DNA from: Planctomycetota bacterium
GTDB lineage: Bacteria; Planctomycetota; UBA1135; UBA2386
Length of the DNA: 57,114 nucleotides
Reading direction: 5' to 3'
Assembly: GCA_020848735.1 (NCBI GenBank)
Contig: JADLHO010000190.1
Coordinates: 1 to 57,114, forward strand
Shown here: positions 17,897 through 25,817 of the stretch, one piece after another
How the letters are laid out: every line of letters starts with the position of its first letter
Position numbering within the stretch: the stretch's first letter is position 1
Position numbers and translations under genes: made by a program
Notes under the pieces: model-generated
The model's input: only the letters and a program-made list of their open reading frames with translations
What the model was told of the DNA's origin: nothing
The model's database searches: none

Positions 17897-20800
17897 ATGA
17901 GGAAACCGCACGAGCAGGGCCCCTCGGACCACGACGGCTCAGACCAGGCGCGTCCCGACGAGACCATCGTTCGACGCACCGACGGCGGCGAGGACAGTCC
18001 GCCCGGAGCCGCGAAGGCGAAGGACGACGGCGTCGATCGCACCATGGCACGGAGCAAGGAGCCTGCTCCGCCCGACGCGGATCGGACCTTGCCGCGGAAC
18101 CCGGCGCCGCCGCGCGACGACGCGGGCCAGGCGGCAGATCGCACCTCGCTCCGACGGCCCGATGCGGCGAAGCCCGCGAAGGTCAAGGGCGCGCCGCCGG
18201 CGACGCCAGACGGGATCGATCGCACGATGCGTCGCCCCGGCGAGAGCGGCGAGATCGATCAGACGATGCGTCGCCCCGGCGAGGGCGAGGCGATCGACCG
18301 CACCATGCGTCGCCCCGGCGAAGGCGAGGCGATCGACCGCACCATGCGTCGCCCCGGCGAAGGCGAGGCCGATCGCACGCTGCGCCGCGAGGGTGGCCAC
18401 GCGGATGCTCCCGGTGAGGAGGTCGATCCGCTGGTGGGCACCATCCTCGGCGGCTGCCGCATCGAGAAGCGTCTCGGCGCAGGCGGGATGGGAACCGTGT
18501 ACCGCGCGCGGCAGATCGATCTCGATCGCGACGTCGCGGTGAAGACGATCCGCCCCGAGTTCGCGGGCGATGCGGAGTCCCTCAAGCGCTTCCAGCGCGA
18601 GGCGAAGGCCGTCGGCAAGTTCCGCACGCAGCACGTCGTGCAGATCTATCAGGTCGGCAACGAGCGCGGCGTGCCCTATCTCGTGCTGGAGCTGCTGCCG
18701 GGCGGCAGTCTGCGCGAGTACGCCGAGCGCCAGCCTGAAGGTCGCATCAGCGCCGACGACGCGATCCGCTACCTGCGCGAAGCGGCGCTCGCCCTCTCCG
18801 ATGCGGCGCGGATGGGGATGGTCCATCGCGACGTCAAGCCGGACAACTTCCTGCTCGACGAGAACGGCACCCTCAAGGTCACGGACTTCGGCATCTCGAA
18901 GTTCGCGCAGCAGGACGCGTCCCTCTCGTTGACGATGGGCGGGATCATCGGCACGCCGATGTACATGAGCCCCGAGCAGTGTCGCGGCGAAGAGCTCGAC
19001 TTCCGCTCGGACATGTGGTCGCTCGGCGCGACCTTCTTCTTCCTGCTCACCGGCGAGCCACCCGCGAAGGGTTCGTCGCTGCTCGAGTTGATCCGCACGA
19101 AGAACGAGGTCCGCAACCTCGATCCGTCGAAGATCCTCCCGGATGCGATCCCGGGCCCCCTGAGCGAGGTCATCCGCCGGCTGACGATGCTGGACCGCGA
19201 GGAGCGGTACCGCACCTACGACGAACTCCTGACCGACCTCGAGGCGGTCGCCGCCGGTCGCGCGGTCGTGCGGCGTTCGCGCATCAAGGTCGGCTGGATC
19301 GTCGCCGTGCTCGCGGTCGGCGCTGCGGCGCTCGGGGTCCAGCAGGGCTGGCCGAAGCTCGCCGCGATGTTCGCGTCGAAGCCGGTGGATCCGGTCGACG
19401 GTCCTGGCACCGGCACGCCGAACGGACCCACCGCCGAAGACCTCGCCTCGCTCGCGACGAAGCGCGAAGAGCTGAAGCGCATCGAGGCGGCGGTGCAGGT
19501 CGCGGCCGACACCCGATCGCTGGGCGCGCTCGACGAAGACGTGCGCAAGCTGCAAAGCGAGATCGACTCGAAGAAGGGCGAAGGGTTCGAGCGACTGCGC
19601 GCCGACGCGTTGGCCACGGCCCGCGAGATCGGCAACCGCATCAACGAGCTGCAGCCGCGCGAAGCGCGCATGGCGCGGGAGACCGCGTTGCAGACACTGC
19701 GTGCGCGACTCGACGCGAACGAGGATGCGCAGGCCCTGCTCGGGGAGGTCGATGCGTTCGTCGCGGCGATCCCGGTCGGCGAGGAGTGGAGCACGCTGCG
19801 CGACGACGCGCGGCGCCTGCGTCTGGCCTGCGCCGCCAAGCGCTACGAGCGCCAGCTCGCGACGCTGCGCGCGGACTTCGTCGCGAACGGCCCGAAGTCG
19901 GTGTCGACGGCGAGCAACCTGCTCGTCGAGGACCTGCAGCGTGAGTCGGCGCCCGAGTTCGCCACGCTGCGCGCTTCGGCCGGCGATCTCAACCGCGACG
20001 TCCAGGCGGCGCGCGATCTCGAGCAGAACCTGCCCGGCGTGCCGGAGCTGCGCTCGCCGTTCGCGGAGGTCGTCGCGTGGCAGAAGCGCGTCAACCAGGA
20101 CATCGATGCGGCGCTGCAGTCGGCGAAGACCGAGGAATTCCGCAACTGGACCGCGACGCTCCGCACCACGGCGCTCGCGGCGGGCAAGGTCGGGAGCGGC
20201 GTCACGGCAGCGTTGACTGCGCTCTGGACCGAGTGCAAGACCGAGCACGGCGCCGGGGCGCTCGCGAAGACGAAGGCGCTGATGGCCGAGCTCGCCATGG
20301 CGCAGCAGAACGCCGTCGCGCTCGGCATCGATGTCGCCGCGGTCGTGCCGCCTGCCGAGCATGCGGCCATCGAGCAGTGGGTCGCGTCGATGGACCGCAC
20401 GGAGTCCGCCATCGCCACGCTCGCGGCGTCGCAGCCTCCCGAGCTCGCCACCCTCGAGGCGTGGTTGGGCGCACGCGATGCGATCGCCGCCGAGCGCGAG
20501 CGCATCGCCCGCGAGGCCGCGGCGGCAGGCGCTGCGGAGGACCCGCGCATCCAGGCGACCCTCCGGCGCTTCGACGACCTGCGGACCGAGTGGTCCCAGC
20601 TCACGGCCGGACTCGAGCAGGCGTTGACCTCGATCGCCGCCGCGCGGCTCGTCGCGGCCAAGACTGCGCTCGACAAGACCCCGCGCGGCGACCGACCCGA
20701 ACCCGCCGATTTCGGCGTGGTGCGCCAGGTCATCTCGGGGCTCCAGGGCGCGTATCAGCGGGCGGCGGTCACGCTCGAGCTCGAAGACGCCGTTCGCGAG

Positions 20801-21595
20801 TTCCAGGCGGCGATCGAGGCGGCGAAGCGACTGCCCGAGGCCCTCGGCGGTCGCGCGGCCTGTCTCGCCTATGCGCAGCGCGGTCTCGCCAAGACCCCGG
20901 CGCTGATCGGCGCGACGCGCGACATGGCACCGGTGCTCGGCGCTTCGATCCGGATCGAGCTCGAGGGTCTCGCCGCGCGCGACGAGACCGTGCGTGCCTT
21001 CTACATCGATCGGTGGGAGACGGACCGCGCGGCGTTCAAGCGCTGGCTGGACGAGGGCGCGTCCTCGAACGTCTCGGAGGCGGTGCTGAGCGAGCTGCGA
21101 TCACGCGACTGGTCGAGCCGTCTCGCCTTCCCGGCCGTGCGCATCCCGCGTGAGGCGGCGATCGATTGCCTCCGAGCGAGTGGGCGCACGCTGCCGACGC
21201 ACGCCGAGTGGTGGCTCGCCGCGAAGGGCGAGGGCAGCAAGCAGGGCTTCCCCTGGGGCGACGACTGGTCGGCGGGCGGCGTCGAGGCGCGCGAGCAGCC
21301 GCTGGAGGTGCGCGCGGACGCGCAACCGCTGCGCGTCGGTTCGCGCCGTGTCGAGGTCGCGTTCCTCGTCGGCAACGCCGCCGAGTGGCTCGCCGATTCC
21401 GTCGACGACGTGACGCAGGGCGTGGTGGCCGGCGGCGGCTTCGGTTACCGGCTCGGTGACCTGCGCGAGGCGGCGCGCGGTGCGACCTTCCGGGTCGACC
21501 TGTCGCCTCGCGATCGACGCATGCAGGACTGCGTGGGCTTCCGCGGCGTCGTGCGGCCTCACGAGCAGTTCGGCGCGGATCTGCCGAAGGATTGA
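17897..21595 (+). CDS. Membrane Ser/Thr kinase with Thr-repeat tail and external SUMF1/FGE-like domain
   Basis: A 1232-residue protein. Residues 1-175 are low complexity with nine (D/E)xT motifs, Thr at 23, 49, 64, 83, 110, 123, 136, 149 and 161. The Hanks-type kinase (about 181-455) has the P-loop LGAGGMGTVY, the VAVK lysine, HRDVKPDN (310-317) and DFG (330-332), so it should be active. One transmembrane helix lies near 464-484. The outer part is a long Ala/Glu-rich helical stretch ending in a formylglycine-generating-enzyme-like domain (about 1090-1232) with GFPWGDDW, GNAAEWL and GFRG blocks. That domain lacks the paired catalytic Cys. Kinase plus SUMF1-like architecture recalls PpkA and TagR, which act together in P. 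aeruginosa T6SS control. A role in this T6SS is inferred from that and from position. Confidence 0.88.
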   Translation: MRKPHEQGPSDHDGSDQARPDETIVRRTDGGEDSPPGAAKAKDDGVDRTMARSKEPAPPDADRTLPRNPAPPRDDAGQAADRTSLRRPDAAKPAKVKGAPPATPDGIDRTMRRPGESGEIDQTMRRPGEGEAIDRTMRRPGEGEAIDRTMRRPGEGEADRTLRREGGHADAPGEEVDPLVGTILGGCRIEKRLGAGGMGTVYRARQIDLDRDVAVKTIRPEFAGDAESLKRFQREAKAVGKFRTQHVVQIYQVGNERGVPYLVLELLPGGSLREYAERQPEGRISADDAIRYLREAALALSDAARMGMVHRDVKPDNFLLDENGTLKVTDFGISKFAQQDASLSLTMGGIIGTPMYMSPEQCRGEELDFRSDMWSLGATFFFLLTGEPPAKGSSLLELIRTKNEVRNLDPSKILPDAIPGPLSEVIRRLTMLDREERYRTYDELLTDLEAVAAGRAVVRRSRIKVGWIVAVLAVGAAALGVQQGWPKLAAMFASKPVDPVDGPGTGTPNGPTAEDLASLATKREELKRIEAAVQVAADTRSLGALDEDVRKLQSEIDSKKGEGFERLRADALATAREIGNRINELQPREARMARETALQTLRARLDANEDAQALLGEVDAFVAAIPVGEEWSTLRDDARRLRLACAAKRYERQLATLRADFVANGPKSVSTASNLLVEDLQRESAPEFATLRASAGDLNRDVQAARDLEQNLPGVPELRSPFAEVVAWQKRVNQDIDAALQSAKTEEFRNWTATLRTTALAAGKVGSGVTAALTALWTECKTEHGAGALAKTKALMAELAMAQQNAVALGIDVAAVVPPAEHAAIEQWVASMDRTESAIATLAASQPPELATLEAWLGARDAIAAERERIAREAAAAGAAEDPRIQATLRRFDDLRTEWSQLTAGLEQALTSIAAARLVAAKTALDKTPRGDRPEPADFGVVRQVISGLQGAYQRAAVTLELEDAVREFQAAIEAAKRLPEALGGRAACLAYAQRGLAKTPALIGATRDMAPVLGASIRIELEGLAARDETVRAFYIDRWETDRAAFKRWLDEGASSNVSEAVLSELRSRDWSSRLAFPAVRIPREAAIDCLRASGRTLPTHAEWWLAAKGEGSKQGFPWGDDWSAGGVEAREQPLEVRADAQPLRVGSRRVEVAFLVGNAAEWLADSVDDVTQGVVAGGGFGYRLGDLREAARGATFRVDLSPRDRRMQDCVGFRGVVRPHEQFGADLPKD
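18218..18370 (+). repeat. Coding tandem repeat, four units of about 39 bp in the kinase gene
   Basis: Units 18218-18256, 18257-18295, 18296-18334 and 18335-18370 (last one a codon shorter) encode D(R/Q)TMRRPGEGEAI-like peptides, kinase residues 108-158. Units 3 and 4 are nearly identical in DNA, which suggests recent duplication and possible length variation between strains. Confidence 0.93.
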
Positions 21596-21613
21596 GCGGC
21601 GCGCCCTTCGCCG

Positions 21614-21638
21614 GCGGGGGACTGCGAGTCTCCCCCGC
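21614..21638. terminator. Hairpin between convergent genes
   Basis: GCGGGG plus GACT pairs with AGTC plus CCCCGC around a GCG loop, with a two-base bulge on the right arm. It lies between the kinase stop and the end of the minus-strand lipoprotein operon, so it could end transcription from both sides. No T tract follows on either strand. Confidence 0.45.
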
Positions 21639-21694
21639 ACCGGCCGCGACCCGCGAGGACCGCGCGCCGCGCGCGCAGTCCCTCGACCCGTCGA

Positions 21695-22072
21695 TCAGTT
21701 CTGGACGCGCTGGTTCTCGCGCAGCACGAACACGTGCTTCGTCGGGTCGATCATCTGGAGCAGGCGCGACTGCTCGTAGTACTTGCCGCGAGCGTTCGGC
21801 TCCGGCGGGATGACCTGACCCTGCTCGTCACGACGCGTCGGGTAGACGCGCACGGTCATCTGATCCTTCGTGAAGGCGACCGTGACGTCGCAGGGCGTGT
21901 AGCGGGCCGCGGTGCGCGCGTCGTCGAACTTGTCGTCGACTTCGACGAGGCACGGCACGTCTTCACCTTCGAAGTTGATGGCCTCGATGTGGAAGGTCTT
22001 GGTGGGGATCGAACCGCACGCGGCGAGCGCGCAGGTCGAGACGGAGAGAATGGTCCGAGCGAGCCAGTTCAT
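21695..22072 (-). CDS. Small lipoprotein, last gene of the accessory operon
   Basis: A 125-residue product. The start at 22072 is set by the signal MNWLARTILSVSTCALAAC with a clean lipobox (LAAC). The mature part has two Cys (VPCLVEVDD and YTPCDVTV) that could form a disulfide, and short beta strands around PCDVTVAF and MTVRVYPTR, loosely PEGA-like. No family is recognised with certainty. It starts two bases after the preceding PEGA-like lipoprotein gene ends, with a GAGG ribosome-binding site inside that gene's end, so the two are made together. The location downstream of a candidate effector makes an envelope immunity or anchoring role possible, but unproven. Confidence 0.75.
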   Translation of the reverse strand: MNWLARTILSVSTCALAACGSIPTKTFHIEAINFEGEDVPCLVEVDDKFDDARTAARYTPCDVTVAFTKDQMTVRVYPTRRDEQGQVIPPEPNARGKYYEQSRLLQMIDPTKHVFVLRENQRVQN

Positions 22073-22074
22073 GA

Positions 22075-22368
22075 TCACCTCAGGCGGAAGTGGTACCTCC
22101 CGTCGCTCGGGAGAGTGTCTTCGGTGTAGGTCTGTTCGCCCGCCTGCAGCCCATCCGGGTGGACGGCCTGCACCCAGACGCGCTCGCCCTGGTCGAAGGG
22201 CAGGATCACCTTCACGGGTGCCTGGCCCTGACGTTGGCCGTTGACGTAGATCGTCGCGTTGGTCGGGTCGGACGTGACTTCGAGGATCGGGGCTCCGCCG
22301 CACGCGGCGAGCAGAGCCAACGGCGCGAGTGCGGTGAAGACGGCACGTCGCAGGTTCGGTTGTTTCAT
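22075..22368 (-). CDS. Small PEGA-domain-like lipoprotein
   Basis: A 97-residue protein with signal MKQPNLRRAVFTALAPLALLAAC (lipobox LAAC). The mature part has a single PEGA-type beta module, visible as LEVTSDPTNATIYVNGQRQG followed by APVKVILPF. PEGA modules are found in surface and periplasmic proteins and have no catalytic role. It is the fifth gene of the minus-strand operon, 92 bases after the previous gene, and is coupled to the last lipoprotein gene. Confidence 0.82.
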   Translation of the reverse strand: MKQPNLRRAVFTALAPLALLAACGGAPILEVTSDPTNATIYVNGQRQGQAPVKVILPFDQGERVWVQAVHPDGLQAGEQTYTEDTLPSDGRYHFRLR

Positions 22369-22460
22369 GCGTGCATCCCAGTCCTGGCGTTCCGGCGACG
22401 GAGTCTGTCGCGTCGCCGAAAGTGGTTCAAGCGCGATTCATGCGGCCGTCCCGGGCCGGT

Positions 22461-23144
22461 TCAATCGCGGCGCACGTAGCGGTCCTCGCGCCAGGCGAAG
22501 TGCAGCCGCAGCGGTGGGCCGGGTTGTCGCGATGCGTTCGAGCGGCCCGGCACGGTGCTCTGCAGGACTGCGAGACCCAGGGGCGCGCCGCCGCCGCCCT
22601 CGAACGCGAGCTCGAAGGAGTCGAAGCCGCCGCGACCCGCGGTGAGCGAACGCGACCGCTCGGTCCAGAGCACGCGGGGATCGGCGTCGAGCGAGCAGAG
22701 CACGAGCGTGTGGCGGTCCTCGCCCGAACCCAGCGTCTGTTTCAGGCGGACGAGGGCCGCCGGAGCGGCCGCCTTCACCGGGGGCGTCGGCGCGACGATC
22801 GGGGACGACGAGAGCGCGAGGGTGAACCCCGCCCCGCGGAGGTCCAGCAGCGCGAGGACTTCCGCGCGGTCGGCGTCACCGAGCACGACCGGCGTCTTGG
22901 ATGCGCTGCCGACCGCGAGGCACGCGGGACCCTCGGTCTGGGGCACGACCCCGAGCTGCAGGTGTCGGGAGTCGACGGCGAGGTCCGCGAAGTCGACGAC
23001 CTCGCGCGCTTCGACGCCGGCCGCACGAGCGAAGCGGTCCTTCGGATCGGTCATGGTGTCGGGCTCCGTCGCAGGCGGGTCGTTGCAGGCGCAGAGAAGG
23101 ACGAGGCTGGCGACGACGCGGCGCGGTCGCGAAGCGCGGCTCAC
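22461..23144 (-). CDS. Lipoprotein of unknown function, accessory operon gene 4
   Basis: A 227-residue product. GTG at 23144 is chosen because it overlaps the preceding stop (GTGA) and gives a signal VSRASRPRRVVASLVLLCAC with a lipobox-like LCAC. The mature part alternates beta strands and charged turns (RHLQLGVVPQ, GFTLALSSSP, RHTLVLCSL). I recognise no domain. Its tight coupling to the unknown gene upstream suggests the two products work together. If the metallopeptidase-like protein of this operon is a secreted effector, this lipoprotein is one candidate for immunity. That is inference from gene order only. Confidence 0.75.
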   Translation of the reverse strand: MSRASRPRRVVASLVLLCACNDPPATEPDTMTDPKDRFARAAGVEAREVVDFADLAVDSRHLQLGVVPQTEGPACLAVGSASKTPVVLGDADRAEVLALLDLRGAGFTLALSSSPIVAPTPPVKAAAPAALVRLKQTLGSGEDRHTLVLCSLDADPRVLWTERSRSLTAGRGGFDSFELAFEGGGGAPLGLAVLQSTVPGRSNASRQPGPPLRLHFAWREDRYVRRD

Positions 23145-24052
23145 GCGTCCACCTGGACTTCGTTCGAGAACGCGCGGCCGTTGAGCAGCGGCACTCCGCC
23201 GACCTGCTCCGGCGAGCCGTAGGCCGAATAGACCCCGCGCACGAGGAACGAACCCTTCCCCGGGTTGGCCGGATCGCGGCCGAGCAGGGGGACGATCGTC
23301 TCGATCGGGATCTGGAGGGTCTGACGCGGAGCGAGCAGCAGGTAGGGGTCGTCCCAGGGCTCGGGGAGGTCGCTCGTGCGCGGCAGTTCCGGCACGGGGA
23401 CGAACTCGAGTCCGGGCCCGCTCTCGTCCTCGACCGCGGGCGGCAGGTTCGCGACCTCCACGCGGAGGAAGTCGAAGTCCGTGGTGTTGCCCGCGAGCGG
23501 ATTCCAGATCACGCAGGGGCGGTCGCCCGGGTTCGTCAGGGCGAGGCGCGCACGCGGGACCGGCCCACGCGCGAGTTCGAGCGAGCACTGGACCGCGGCT
23601 CCGCGCGCGCTGGCCTCGAGGTCGTTGGCGAGGCGGCGGAGCTCGAGTTCGAGCGGGGCGAGGGCGCGGAGCAGCGGCGAACCGCTCGTGACGACGATCT
23701 CGAAGAGGCCGCCGGCGGTCAGGCAGGACCAGTGCACGAGATCCTGGCCCGGCATCAGCTCCGCGCTGCTCTCGAGGGTCCAGAACTGGCCGTCGACGAG
23801 CGCCTTCGCGATGGCCTGGGCGCGCCATTCCTCGGCGGGACAGGACCAGACGCCGATGGGGGCGCCCCCCGCGTCGACGGCGCTGCGCCGCCGACGGCAG
23901 GTCTGCAGCTTCCCGCGTTCGAACGCGATCGTCTCGCGCCAGAGCATCGGCTCCCCGATGGTCTGATCGCGTTCGAAGGCGAAGAGGGCGCTCGGGTCGC
24001 CACCCGCCAGGTTCCGCAAGGCGTTCTCGGTGCGGTTGCGCAGCGTGCTCAC
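23141..24052 (-). CDS. Protein of unknown function, accessory operon gene 3
   Basis: A 303-residue protein without signal peptide or membrane segment, so probably cytoplasmic unless exported by the T6SS. It has a mixed alpha/beta composition, five Cys and several Pro-rich turns, with a C-terminal stretch GSFLVRGVYSAYGSPE and GRAFSNEVQVD. I recognise no family. The ATG at 24052 lies 25 bases after the metallopeptidase-like gene, and its stop overlaps the next start (GTGA). It may be an adaptor, immunity or second toxic protein, but none of these has direct support. Confidence 0.72.
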   Translation of the reverse strand: MSTLRNRTENALRNLAGGDPSALFAFERDQTIGEPMLWRETIAFERGKLQTCRRRRSAVDAGGAPIGVWSCPAEEWRAQAIAKALVDGQFWTLESSAELMPGQDLVHWSCLTAGGLFEIVVTSGSPLLRALAPLELELRRLANDLEASARGAAVQCSLELARGPVPRARLALTNPGDRPCVIWNPLAGNTTDFDFLRVEVANLPPAVEDESGPGLEFVPVPELPRTSDLPEPWDDPYLLLAPRQTLQIPIETIVPLLGRDPANPGKGSFLVRGVYSAYGSPEQVGGVPLLNGRAFSNEVQVDA

Positions 24053-24077
24053 GTGCGTCGTCCTCGCGGGTTCTGGG

Positions 24078-25310
24078 TCACTTCGACTTCACCTCGAACT
24101 TCCAACTGCGGCCGATCCACGCGTTGATCTTCTTGGCGGCTTCGTCGCGCAGGCCATCGAAATGGCGCGGGAAGCCCTTCGTCAGGTTCTGACCCATGAT
24201 CGAGTCGTCCTCGATCTTCTTGCTCGCGGGGTCGATCGCACCGCCGGTGTACTCGTCATAGGCACCGAGCAGGTGGCCGCATTCGTGGGCGGCGACGCCG
24301 AGGCGGTCTTCGGACAGGTACCAGTCCGAGGCATCGGAGCGTTCCCACTCCGACGACCAGACCGCGTAGACGAGCTTGTCGCCGGCCGCGTCGCTCCAGT
24401 CGACCTTGACGTCGATGTCCCACGTGCAGCAGTTCGCCGCCTTGCTGCCGCAATCCGTGCGGTGCAGCCTGAACTTGCCGTGCCACACGCTGTGGATGTT
24501 GTCGAGCCAGGCCTTCTTCTTCTTCGTGAAGTTCTTGGGCTCGGCGAAGGACTCGGGCCAGGTCTGCGTCGCGTCGTCGCGGCCGACGTAGCTCTTGCCG
24601 TTCTTCACGAACACGAGGCTCGTGACCGTGTACTTCCCGATGTCCCGCGGCAGCTTCTGCCACTTGGTGTCGGTCGTGTTCCAGTACTTCCAGTCCGTCC
24701 CGACCTTCTTCACGAAGCCCCAGCCCTGTGCGAGCTTGTCCGCCTTCGCGTCGAAGCTGACCCACTTGCCGAGCCAGGCCTTCTTCAGCTGCAGCGTCTG
24801 GCGAACGAGGAGCTTCGTGCCGTCGATGCCGATGCGGAACGAGGCGTCCCAGCCGTAGATCCCCGAGCTCCGCTTGAAGTTCACCGCCTCGGGGGTCTTG
24901 TCGGGCACGCGCTTCACCGCGAGTGCCTGCTTCGTCTTGGCCGTGATGCCGTCGGCCGTGAGCGTGCCGGTGGCGGCGACGTGGGCCGGCGGCGACTTGC
25001 CCTTGAAGGGGAGCTCCGCGACCTTCCAGGGCAGCTTGAACGAGTCCTTGCCCTGGGCCTTCAGGTTCGCGACGACGCCGTCCTTTGGCACCTCGATCTT
25101 CGCCTTGCCCTCGACCTGTGCCGTGAAGTTCTTCGCCGTGCCGAGGAGGTTGACGGGATCGCCGCAGTAGGCGTCGGCCTTGTCCCAGGTGGCTTCGAGG
25201 CTCTTGGCGAGCTTCTTGTCCGCCGCCTGCTTCTTGCACGGCTGCTTCGCGGAGCCCGCGTTCTTGTCCTTGGCGAAGCCGGAGTCCGCGCCCTTCTTGC
25301 CGTTCGTCAT
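24078..25310 (-). CDS. Zinc-metallopeptidase-like protein, candidate T6SS effector
   Basis: A 410-residue, Lys- and Trp-rich protein without a Sec signal. A zinc-binding signature HECGHLLGAYDEY lies in the C-terminal third, the HExxH pattern with the trailing D/E-Y seen in many metzincin-like peptidases. The N-terminal part has a DAYCGDPVNLLGTAKN module that resembles the Ig-like stretch (CGD.V.L.G) I recall in proteobacterial T6SS effectors. The lack of a signal peptide together with a peptidase motif and Cys residues that suit an exported protein agrees with T6SS delivery. Its ATG overlaps the stop of the previous small gene (ATGA). A cell-wall or protein substrate cannot be told from sequence. 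Confidence 0.72.
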   Translation of the reverse strand: MTNGKKGADSGFAKDKNAGSAKQPCKKQAADKKLAKSLEATWDKADAYCGDPVNLLGTAKNFTAQVEGKAKIEVPKDGVVANLKAQGKDSFKLPWKVAELPFKGKSPPAHVAATGTLTADGITAKTKQALAVKRVPDKTPEAVNFKRSSGIYGWDASFRIGIDGTKLLVRQTLQLKKAWLGKWVSFDAKADKLAQGWGFVKKVGTDWKYWNTTDTKWQKLPRDIGKYTVTSLVFVKNGKSYVGRDDATQTWPESFAEPKNFTKKKKAWLDNIHSVWHGKFRLHRTDCGSKAANCCTWDIDVKVDWSDAAGDKLVYAVWSSEWERSDASDWYLSEDRLGVAAHECGHLLGAYDEYTGGAIDPASKKIEDDSIMGQNLTKGFPRHFDGLRDEAAKKINAWIGRSWKFEVKSK

Positions 25311-25696
25311 CTCGGGTCGCGCCTCCCGGGCGTGGCGGGTGCGGCGCGCAGGTGCTCGAGCGCGCGCTCGTAGAGCTCGTCCATGCGGTCGCTGGGGTCA
25401 GGGAGGAGGTCGTTCTCGATCGTGGCCGAGGCCCAGGGCAGCGCCGGATCGACATCGAACTGCGGTCCGAGCATGAAGCCGAGATCGACGAAGAGACAGA
25501 GGTCTCGCTCGGAGGCGAAGCCGCGTTGCCGGCCGCGCTCGATGCTCGCGACGACCCGCGCGCGGATCGCGGCGGGCCCCAGCGAGGCGCAGGTCTCCGG
25601 GAACTGGGCGTCCACGTGGTCGATCACCCGATCGACATAGAGGCGCATCGAGCGCGCCTCGAATACCGCGAGCTGTTCGGGTCGGATGCGCAACAA
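25307..25696 (-). CDS. Small T6SS-associated accessory protein, first gene of the operon
   Basis: About 129 residues after a TTG start at 25696 or 25693. The start is uncertain because no ATG fits and the frame stays open to 25819. The pattern, LRIRPEQLAVFEARSMRLYVDRV, then FPETC, IRARV...I.RG...GF.SE.D...FVDLGFMLGPQFD and a C-terminal RMDELYERAL, matches a small cytoplasmic family I remember from proteobacterial T6SS effector islands, often next to PAAR or toxin genes. Its role there is not established. The TGA overlaps the start of the metallopeptidase-like gene, which supports a shared job such as effector handling. Confidence 0.6.
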   Translation of the reverse strand: MLRIRPEQLAVFEARSMRLYVDRVIDHVDAQFPETCASLGPAAIRARVVASIERGRQRGFASERDLCLFVDLGFMLGPQFDVDPALPWASATIENDLLPDPSDRMDELYERALEHLRAAPATPGRRDPR

Positions 25697-25737
25697 CGCC
25701 GTCGTCTCGATGGGAGCGGGTCCGATGGGGCGCGGAC

Positions 25738-25743
25738 TATACT
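25738..25743 (+). promoter_or_regulatory. Possible -10 element (TATACT)
   Basis: TATACT lies 74 bases before the ATG at 25818, in the divergent space between the effector-like operon and the YkgJ-like gene, in a setting of nearly pure G/C. It would serve the plus-strand gene. A matching -35 is not clear. Confidence 0.35.
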
Positions 25744-25817
25744 CCCGCGCCCCACGGATCGCATCGCGATCGCCGCTCGTTCCCGAGCGCCGCGAAACCC
25801 ACACGTCCGACACGCGC

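Noticed and set aside
18218-18370. A run of direct repeats that might be taken for a CRISPR-like array.
   Set aside because: The units are contiguous, have no spacers and encode a regular peptide in frame within the kinase gene.
21076-21595. An active formylglycine-generating enzyme at the C-terminus of the kinase.
   Set aside because: The fold motifs are present, but the paired catalytic Cys residues are absent, so a binding or sensing role is more likely.
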